From assembly GCA_036417435.1 (NCBI GenBank), contig CM070913.1, forward strand, positions 22,722,680-22,786,679: 64,000 bases of DNA, read 5' to 3'. The notes beneath the pieces were generated by a model. That model saw only the letters and a program-made list of their open reading frames with translations, ran no database searches and was not told where the DNA came from. This document shows positions 60,801 to 64,000 of the stretch, piece by piece. This DNA is from Inia geoffrensis. Lineage: Eukaryota > Chordata > Mammalia > Artiodactyla > Iniidae. Positions within the stretch are counted from its first letter, which is position 1. Each line of letters opens with the position of its first letter. The translations under genes and the position numbers were made by a program.

Positions 60801-63745
60801 TATATTCGATATATCTCCATTATACAAGGAACATCTATATCATCAATTTGTCAAATCTGAAGTACATTTCCTGAGTGAGACTTAAGTGCTTCACTCTTGA
60901 AATATCACAGTGAAATGATTCACGCGTGAAGATTTTTGCTCCATCTTTTAGTTATTATTCCGTATAGATGCCGAGGGATAAGGAGGTACAGAATCCACAT
61001 CTTGTCTCTCCTTTCCTTAGTTCAGTAGTTCTTCATCTTAACTGTACATTAGTATCACCTGTGGAGTTTTGAAAACTCCTGAACCTAGATTACAACCAAA
61101 TTAAATGGAAACTTTGGGGGTAGGACCCAGGCATCACTGGATTGTAAATCTCCCAGGTAATTCCAATATACAACCAACATTTAAAACTACTTTGGTCCAG
61201 TGGCTCTCCGAGGTGAGCAGACATGAGAATCATCTGATGAACATCTTAAAACACATCACCCAGCCACCCCGGGTTTCTGGTCCAATGGCTTGGTTGGGAA
61301 TTGAGGATCTGTAGTTCTAATAAGTTCCCAGGGGATGTTCCGATTGTTGATTCCAGGGCTACACTTTAAGAACTGTGTCTTCATTTTTTTTTCTCTCCTT
61401 TTTTTCCACCTAACCCATTTCACCTTGTCTTCAAGGTCCAGGTTAAACGTCCTTGTGTAGGAAAATTATTCTAGTCACACTGATTTCTGTTTATACCTTT
61501 GAATTACTGGCTGCCTTATGGCATCTCTTGAATCGCATTTAATTTATTTTTAATTTTTGAACGGTCACATGTCTATCACCTCCACCATACAGTGCATCCT
61601 GTGTACTAAAAGGGAAGATACTATCCTTTCTTGTGCTGTGTCACATTCCCTCTGCTACTGGTATAGTGCTGCAGACATGGCAGGGACTGAGTAACTGGGT
61701 GTGTTGAAAGGGCTGGATGTTTGGGGTAGATTCCTTGCTGATTAATTCCCTGACAGTTTGCTGTCTTCCCTTTCCTATATATCATACCTGGAATCCTTTC
61801 AGAAATCACTGTATCTCTTTATCTCCTGGGGTCCACCGATTGCTTATTTGTAATATAAGGAGGCTGGGCGAATTCCTCTGGTCACAGAAAAATAACATCT
61901 AGCAGGGAAAAGAGCATGAGCTTTGGAGTCAGATAGGCCTGCCTAAAGTCTGCACATTTGCAGACCCATGCCGCATGTACTACCTGTGGGTCATTGGAAG
62001 CAAGGTTCCTCGTCAATTTGAGTTTTGCCAGCTTTATTTCTTTCACATACATAACAATGAAAGTTACTCCTCAGAGATGAGTTTATATCGAAGAAAAGAA
62101 TGTCTGGAAAACACCAGGCAAAAGTCTTGACATTTGCTAGGTACTCAGAATTATTAACTCTTTTGCTTCCATCAAAATTCTGGTGTCTGTTTCCCAAAAC
62201 CATGCATTCTGGTGCTGGCTTACTCCAAACCAGCAGATGGAGTCTTACAAAATAACTTTTAAACTTCAGTTATATGACTTTTTCAGTCCTTCGTTTCCTA
62301 CAAGGGAAGGGAGCTGGTGTGTTGCTGTTCTTTGAAAGCCGTGGCTCCTCTTCTGCCTTCCTCCCACGGTTACCTATCAAGCCCAGAACTTTCTGTACAG
62401 ATGTATCCTTGAAAGACTTCTGGCCTGCCCATGTAGCCAACTGGCAAGTCAACCTTGGGCATGAGTCTTCGCTGGAAAGTCTCACTTTCCAGATCTGTAT
62501 AAAGAAACTGTTTGGCTTGGCTGCATTGTAGAGAAAGTATTGTCTCTGGACTGGGAGGCCCTAATTTTGTGGGGTTTTTTTCTTTCACTTTTTATTTTTA
62601 TTAATTTTTATTGGAGTATAGTTGCTTTACAACATTGTGTTAGTTTCTGCTGTACAGCAAAGTGAATCAGTTATACGTGTACATATATCCCCTCTTTTTT
62701 GGATTTCCTTCCCATTTATTGGAGGACCTGACTTTGAACCTTCAGTTCTGCCCTGAACGAGATGTTGGGCACTTAAACTCTTTGGACCTCAGTTTTTATA
62801 TAGAATAATGGTCCTTGGACTAGAAAGTCATAACCAACTGCCTTTCAGTCTTAAAACCTGTGCCAGACACTGAGCTGAGTAGTTTACGTATTTTTATTTC
62901 ATTTCAGAACCTGTGAAGAGGGACTATGATATCTGTTAATACAGATGAGGAAATTAGGCACAGAGAGGATAAGTAAACTAAATGAGGTCACACAGCTAGC
63001 AAGTGGTTGTGCTAGGATTTGTACCTGAAAACTTAAACGCTTTCCCTTCCTGTTATTAGCCATTGCACTATCTCTCAGAATTCCAAGGTGCTTCCAGATT
63101 TAAAATATTATGGTCGTATGATATCTGTTTCTTCCACCTTATATATGGTAGTCAGGACCACTACTACTAGAGATGAAGAAACTGAGGCTTCGATGAGAAA
63201 ATTGAGGCTAAGGATGCCGTGAACCAAAAGAACAGACGGTGCCCGTTTTCATGGAGTTTCTAATCAAGAGATTGCACAAGAAAGACAAATGTGTAATAAA
63301 TATTGTGCGTGTCTTTCAAAACGTTCTTTAATAGAGTTCTTTCATGAAGTTCTTCGCATCTGTCCATATAAAAGAAACTGTAAATTGAAACAGAGAGTTC
63401 AGCTGTTGAATTTCAGAGGCTAAGTCAGAATACTGAATTTGAATGCCTTGGTAAATTATGCATTTTTCAAGGAGTGTTTGTATTTTCAGAAGTAATATTT
63501 GGGGACTCGCAACTGGCTACGTTCTGTGTTCTAATACAGTGACTGGAACAACAGACTTACTGCTAAAGAGGGATGTAGATTGTGGGTCGTCCAGGAACAC
63601 TAAGCACATGGCTAGTAAATGTGCTAACACACATGTGATCTCTGCACAATTTTTGTTTTCTATTTCAGAACAAAGAACTAAAAACCAAGGTGGCACTTTG
63701 GTCTGAAATTCCTAGGCCGAAGGTATCCAAGGCCGTCTCTACAAG
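33346..63745 (+). CDS. CCDC68: CCDC68, coding exons 1-9 (partial: last exon lies beyond window)
   Basis: The spliced reading frame joins 33346-33462, 34596-34682, 36255-36395, 37395-37520, 39039-39167, 44708-44790, 53150-53255, 54577-54660 and 63669-63745. All introns are GT-AG and the frame is open throughout, giving ~317 residues against about 335 for the human protein as I remember it. The missing C-terminus (~18-19 residues) should be in an exon to the right. Residues ~1-75 are polar and Ser/Thr-rich; from ~84 to ~310 the protein is an almost continuous heptad-type coiled coil rich in Glu, Lys, Leu and Gln, with no enzymatic motif. From the literature, CCDC68 is a centrosomal protein of the mother-centriole subdistal appendages, acts with CCDC120 and CEP170, and supports microtubule anchoring. 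The start at 33346 has A at -3 and an in-frame TGA at 33325-33327. Identification is by recognition of the protein, not by a search. Confidence 0.95.
34124..34347 (+). repeat. 14-bp tandem array with 28-bp higher-order alternation
   Basis: Ten gap-free 14-bp units occupy 34124-34263, each beginning GTAATTA or a one-base variant. Odd units end TTCTCTA, TTTTGCA, TTTTGTA or TTTTATA; even units end TTAAATA, CTAGATA, TTGGATA or CCAAATA, so the true period is 28 bp. Four decayed units (34264-34319, exactly 56 bp) and two recognisable ones (34320-34347) continue in register. It lies in the intron between coding exons 1 and 2. Confidence 0.85.
34596..34682 (+). CDS. CCDC68: CCDC68 coding exon 2 (residues 40-68)
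   Basis: Acceptor TTTCTTTTCTTTTAG ends at 34595; donor AAG|GTAATG. Length 87 nt, phase 0 on both sides, so skipping would keep the frame. Begins IRTTLEKIRNQIFKDE and ends NHKQDAK. This is basic and acidic helical sequence leading into the coiled-coil region. Confidence 0.93.
34683..36254. other. CCDC68 intron between coding exons 2 and 3
   Basis: 1572 bp. No nameable repeat; 34920-35290 is less AT-rich but has no exon signals fitting the protein. Confidence 0.4.
36255..36395 (+). CDS. CCDC68: CCDC68 coding exon 3 (residues 69-115)
   Basis: Acceptor TTTGTTCTTTTCAG ends at 36254; donor AAG|GTATGA. Length 141 nt, phase 0-0. Holds the conserved DPSCCSLDLLMEKIQGKDLQ block with a Cys-Cys pair, then the first strong heptads (QLLEMNKENEVLKIK). 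The coiled coil appears to begin here. Confidence 0.94.
36565..36765 (+). mobile_element. Old LINE-1 3' end fragment
   Basis: CAATGGGTATAGTTTCAGTT, GTACAAGATGAATAAGTTCT, ACTGTACAGTACACTTAAAA, GTTTTTACTACAGTAAAATT: L1 3' UTR order. Lies between coding exons 3 and 4. Confidence 0.55.
37395..37520 (+). CDS. CCDC68: CCDC68 coding exon 4 (residues 116-157)
   Basis: Acceptor CCTTTTGTTTCTAG ends at 37394; donor CAG|GTACCG. Length 126 nt, phase 0-0. Begins LEASREAGAVALRNVAQRLF and ends EDSRHLLQ. Coiled-coil sequence. Confidence 0.94.
37521..39038. other. CCDC68 intron between coding exons 4 and 5
   Basis: A MIR-like piece lies at ~37785-37880 (+). AT/TG microsatellite sequence occupies ~37930-38045. 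The rest is unassigned. Confidence 0.4.
39039..39167 (+). CDS. CCDC68: CCDC68 coding exon 5 (residues 158-200)
   Basis: Donor CAG|GTAGGC is good. The acceptor is weak: the last bases before the exon are ACCAAAG, so position -3 is A rather than C/T, although a short pyrimidine run (CTGTTTTTCTG) precedes it. Length 129 nt, phase 0-0. The peptide contains LEKEQKLKQHVENLNQ and ITELENLVQRMEQ with clear heptads. No other AG nearby preserves the protein. Confidence 0.92.
39632..39706 (+). repeat. Older CHR-1/Bov-tA-type SINE with internal deletion
   Basis: TTGGGACTTCCCTGGCAGTC, CAGTGGTTAAGACTACACGC, GCAGGGGGCACG, then directly CCACACGGCTCGGCCAAA: the middle of the element, including the B-box region, is missing. 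Distinct from the younger CHR copies. Confidence 0.75.
39707..42168. other. CCDC68 intron between coding exons 5 and 6, first part
   Basis: Possible MIR-like traces at ~41750-41910; otherwise nothing I can name. No exon signals fit the protein. Confidence 0.35.
42182..42361 (+). mobile_element. Very short LINE-1 3' end insertion
   Basis: About 180 bp of L1 3' UTR (GGCCTACTGTATAGCACAGG ... CAACTATACTCCAATATAAA) with perfect 13-bp duplication AAGAGTCCAAGCT at 42169-42181 and 42362-42374. Confidence 0.85.
42375..43966. other. CCDC68 intron, continued
   Basis: Possible MIR fragment around 42720-42850 (-). No other element or gene recognised. Confidence 0.35.
43967..44600 (-). mobile_element. 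Solo endogenous retrovirus LTR, antisense to CCDC68
   Basis: On the minus strand the segment has LTR order: U3, a TATA box (complement of 44132-44140), then ~80 bp later AATAAA (complement of 44049-44054) and a U5-like stretch ending near 43967. No retroviral internal sequence is seen on the left side, where it would lie, so it looks solo. The left end fits a mutated TG; the right end is uncertain between ~44555 and 44620, and no target duplication was identified. It ends ~100 bp upstream of coding exon 6. Confidence 0.6.
44620..44662 (+). repeat. GA-rich simple repeat
   Basis: AAGAGAACGAGAG followed by a (GA)n run, then AAATAAAGG. It sits between the antisense LTR and the coding exon 6 acceptor, ~45 bp from the exon. 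Confidence 0.85.
44708..44790 (+). CDS. CCDC68: CCDC68 coding exon 6 (residues 201-228, split codon)
   Basis: Acceptor TATTTTATTTTCTCCTAG ends at 44707. Length 83 nt, phase 0 to phase 2: the last AG joins T of exon 7 to make Ser228. The donor AAAAG|GTTTGC is poor, matching consensus at +1, +2 and +5 but not at +3, +4 or +6. The peptide contains LLEKKLSLENKLLHLKSN. Skipping this exon alone would shift the frame; skipping exons 6 and 7 together (189 nt) would not. An antisense solo LTR and a GA tract end about 45-90 bp upstream. Confidence 0.9.
44791..45616. other. CCDC68 intron after exon 6
   Basis: Includes a pyrimidine tract (CTTTTCTTTTCC) at 45437-45480 and, at ~45185-45265, a diverged copy of the start of the minus-strand frame at 45617-45949. 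Confidence 0.4.
45617..45949 (-). other. Unrecognised 110-codon open frame, possible retrocopy or repeat-derived
   Basis: Minus-strand ATG-to-TGA frame. The N-terminal half is aromatic and Cys-containing (IFHNISFILYRDVQCYETQ, FWGYM), the middle has an acidic stretch (HREEYEEINI) and VPDYGLWGP, and the tail is strongly basic (KRKRDNGKGKGDRKKSK). AATAAA occurs just before and AATAAAA just after the stop. I do not recognise a family. A diverged second copy of its first ~90 bp, broken by stops, lies at about 45185-45265 in the same orientation. It could be a degraded retrogene, a repeat-encoded fragment or chance. Confidence 0.3.
46095..46301 (-). repeat. CHR-type SINE
   Basis: Poly(T) then TACGTGGGCC (the GCGG start is lost), ending GGGAAGCCC. 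Perfect 13-bp duplication TGATTTATTCTTT at 46082-46094 and 46302-46314. Confidence 0.95.
46315..47367. other. CCDC68 intron, nothing recognised
   Basis: No exon or repeat named. Confidence 0.4.
47368..47465 (-). mobile_element. LINE-1 3' end fragment
   Basis: TTTTTTTTTAAAAACATCTT, TATTGGAGTATAATTGCTTT, TAGCTGATTCACTTTGTTAT: the reverse L1 3' terminus, ~100 bp. Confidence 0.7.
47575..47745 (-). repeat. MIR
   Basis: ATCTTTCCATCGACCTTTCA, GAAGGAAACAGAGCTTCTAA, GATCACTCAGCTTTCC, GTTTGGGCTCTAGTA; diverged. Confidence 0.55.
47746..50784. other. CCDC68 intron, nothing recognised
   Basis: About 3 kb of moderately AT-rich DNA. No exon, RNA gene or nameable repeat was found; short frames are scattered with no coding signature. 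Confidence 0.35.
50785..51460 (-). mobile_element. Old LINE-1, antisense
   Basis: GATGTTCCTTATATATTCTG, CAATGCCTTTATTAGTCATT, ATCCAGTTGTCTCAATATCA, TTGTTGAAAAGACCATCC, ATTTAGATTGTTTCCATTTT: reverse-strand L1 order, decayed. Confidence 0.7.
51574..51796 (+). repeat. CHR-type SINE with long A tail
   Basis: Perfect 14-bp duplication AAATATTGCAAATT at 51560-51573 and 51797-51810. An A run of about 33 makes this one of the least decayed copies. Confidence 0.95.
51885..52075 (+). repeat. MER5-like element
   Basis: TTCACGGACCAGCAAAATCA, ACCTGGGAGCATGTTGGAAA, TGCAGACTCTCAAGCCC, AATGCATATTAAGCTTGAGA. Contains a short local repeat (TTAACAAGATCC twice). Confidence 0.7.
52240..52470 (-). repeat. MIR
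   Basis: CTGTTATACTAAGGCTTAGA, AAAGGTTATGTGACTCC, ATTACAATGCTCCCAAG; decayed. Confidence 0.5.
52471..53149. other. CCDC68 intron end before exon 7
   Basis: Unassigned, apart from the strong pyrimidine tract at 53121-53147 that belongs to the exon 7 acceptor. Confidence 0.4.
53150..53255 (+). CDS. CCDC68: CCDC68 coding exon 7 (residues 228-263)
   Basis: Strong acceptor: a long run TTTCTCTCTTTTTTCCTTTG then CATTTCCAG ends at 53149. Length 106 nt. The first T completes Ser228, then CQDLQKEISLLQEQISHLQF follows; ends NLRGVIQE. Donor GAG|GTCAGA is moderate (C at +3). Densest leucine/glutamine heptads of the protein. Confidence 0.93.
53985..54060 (-). repeat. MIR fragment
   Basis: CCCTCATTTTACAGATGAGA, AAACTGAGGCCCACAGTAGT, TAAATGATAGAGCTAGCC. 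Confidence 0.7.
54577..54660 (+). CDS. CCDC68: CCDC68 coding exon 8 (residues 264-291)
   Basis: Acceptor GTTTCTTAAATCTTAG ends at 54576; donor CAG|GTAAGG is close to consensus. Length 84 nt, phase 0-0. Peptide MEGLKNNLKEQDKRIEDLKE then KVNILEAQ. A degenerate TG-rich tract starts ~30 nt after the donor. Confidence 0.94.
54692..54925 (+). repeat. Degenerate TG-rich tract after the exon 8 donor
   Basis: About 230 bp of imperfect TGTG/GTGTGA/TATGTG units with no constant period, starting ~30 nt downstream of the exon 8 splice donor. In RNA this would be UG-rich. Confidence 0.8.
54926..56440. other. CCDC68 intron, mostly unassigned
   Basis: AT-rich palindromic ATTATTAAATATT runs occur at 54965-55040. 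55250-55330 has a weak L2-like texture. Confidence 0.35.
56441..56654 (-). repeat. CHR-type SINE
   Basis: Poly(T) then GCGGTACGCAGGCC, ending GGGGAAGCCCC. Flanks TATAAATACTT (56430-56440) and TGTAAATACTT (56655-56665) form the duplication with one mismatch. Confidence 0.95.
56660..57070 (+). repeat. Probable old interspersed repeat (family not named)
   Basis: TTGAGTGGCTACTATGGTGT, AGGCACTACGTTTGGATAAA, ATAGACTTGAGCCCTGCTCT, TAGATCATAAAAAGCCTTTA: same widespread old repeat type as 7395-7720. Confidence 0.45.
57624..57849 (+). repeat. CHR-type SINE with mixed A-rich tail
   Basis: Tail is AAAAAACAGAACAAAACAAA-like rather than pure A. Flanks AAAAACACATGTGCT and AAAAACACGTGCT form an imperfect duplication. 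Confidence 0.93.
57850..59285. other. CCDC68 intron, mostly unassigned
   Basis: 57920-58160 reads like part of an old L1 in reverse, without certainty. 58740-59000 has old-repeat texture. Confidence 0.3.
59290..59460 (-). repeat. MIR
   Basis: TTTAATCTTCAAAGCTATTC, AAACTGAGATTCAGAGAAGT, AAAATCACTCGGCTGCATTT. Confidence 0.65.
59461..60277. other. CCDC68 intron, nothing recognised
   Basis: Pyrimidine-rich on the + strand, which keeps a long frame open by composition. Short TG/TA microsatellite sequence at 59485-59565. Confidence 0.4.
60278..60474 (+). repeat. CHR-type SINE
   Basis: Perfect 15-bp duplication AAAAATAAAGACCTA at 60263-60277 and 60475-60489. Short A tail; body close to consensus. 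Confidence 0.95.
60490..61022. other. CCDC68 intron, nothing recognised
   Basis: No exon or nameable repeat. Confidence 0.4.
61023..61190 (-). repeat. Charlie/MER-type DNA transposon relic
   Basis: GTTCTTCATCTTAACTGTAC, ATTAGTATCACCTGTGGAGT, GTAGGACCCAGGCATCACTG, CTCCCAGGTAATTCCAATAT. Confidence 0.55.
61197..61378 (-). repeat. MER5-like element
   Basis: CATGAGAATCATCTGATGAA, TCTAATAAGTTCCCAGGGGA, GGGCTACACTTTAAGAACTG: the reverse MER5 order, diverged. Confidence 0.6.
61379..62589. other. CCDC68 intron, mostly unassigned
   Basis: 61400-61620 has a weak L2-like texture. 61900-61960 resembles a MIR 5' part (AGCATGAGCTTTGGAGTCAG). No exon. Confidence 0.35.
62590..62722 (-). mobile_element. LINE-1 3' end fragment
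   Basis: TTTTTATTGGAGTATAGTTG, TACAGCAAAGTGAATCAGTT, ACATATATCCCCTCTTTTTT: the reverse cetartiodactyl L1 3' UTR, same family as the 3' UTR at ~19910. Confidence 0.8.
62850..63075 (-). repeat. MIR
   Basis: GATGAGGAAATTAGGCACAG, GAGGTCACACAGCTAGCAAG, GCTAGGATTTGTACCTGAAA. Confidence 0.8.
63669..63745 (+). CDS. CCDC68: CCDC68 coding exon 9 (residues 292-317, split codon)
   Basis: Acceptor TTTTGTTTTCTATTTCAG ends at 63668; donor AAG|GTAAGG. Length 77 nt, phase 0 to 2, so the terminal AG needs a next exon. Peptide begins NKELKTKVALWSEIPRPKVS. The Trp in this segment differs from the Ser I remember in human, a recollection that should be checked. The next exon, with ~18 residues and the stop, is outside the window. 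Confidence 0.93.
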
Positions 63746-63819
63746 GTAAGGCCTCTCTTCCGCCCCCACCATCTGCCTTCACGACTCCTGTTTAACACAG
63801 TTGACATTTATACCACTTG

Positions 63820-63975
63820 AGAAATTATCCATTCAGTTAATACTTACATAATCACGTGTTTACAGTCTGTCTCCCAGTTCTTTGAGAGTGGGACCTCTAT
63901 TAATCTTGCTAACCACTGAATCCTTGAAGCCTGATATACGAACATTTACTTTATGAGTAAAGGAATGAACAAATT
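63820..63975 (+). repeat. Probable LINE-2 3' end
   Basis: GTCTGTCTCCCAGTTCTTTG, AGAGTGGGACCTCTATTAAT, ATGAGTAAAGGAATGAACAA. Confidence 0.5.
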
Positions 63976-64000
63976 TAGATATCATTTTTCCTCTTCTTTG

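Overview
This is a mammalian, most likely cetacean, genomic window. The main clue is the repeat content. It holds twelve near-full-length copies of the CHR-type tRNA-derived SINE, with high mutual similarity and mostly clear target-site duplications, plus fragments of an L1 family typical of Cetartiodactyla. The ruminant-dominant BovB/Bov-A2 repeats were not seen. All gene, splice and repeat calls were made by reading the sequence and from remembered family consensuses; no search was run.

One real protein-coding gene was recognised: CCDC68 (a coiled-coil subunit of centriolar subdistal appendages) on the + strand. Nine coding exons lie between 33346 and 63745 and encode the first ~317 of about 335 residues. 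The last coding exon and the stop lie beyond the right edge. Every junction keeps the reading frame and reproduces the remembered protein. A GC-rich, CpG-rich patch at 16150-16440 with a GC box, a CCAAT box and two donors is the likely promoter and 5' untranslated exon. This implies a roughly 17-kb first intron.

Layout. 1-16 kb: intergenic, made of old L1, MER5-like, MaLR-like and CHR insertions; an L1 3' end stops just before the CpG patch. 16-33 kb: first intron, holding a minus-strand L1 with a probable 3' transduction, a minus-strand processed pseudogene of MAP1LC3B, an L1 nested inside a MIR, L2, MaLR-like and MIR relics, and a long decayed L1. 33-39 kb: coding exons 1-5 in close spacing, with an unusual 14-bp/28-bp tandem array in the first coding intron. 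39-45 kb: an intron ending in an antisense solo retroviral LTR just upstream of coding exon 6. 45-64 kb: coding exons 6-9 separated by long repeat-rich introns, including an unrecognised 110-codon minus-strand ORF and a degenerate TG-rich tract directly after the exon 8 donor.

Most other open frames are SINE read-throughs, antisense L1, or chance frames. No RNA gene, CRISPR array, or novel multi-gene system is visible. The points most worth following up are the splice architecture of CCDC68, the antisense LTR beside exon 6, the MAP1LC3B pseudogene, the two L1 3'-transduction candidates, the 14/28-bp array and the unknown 110-codon ORF.
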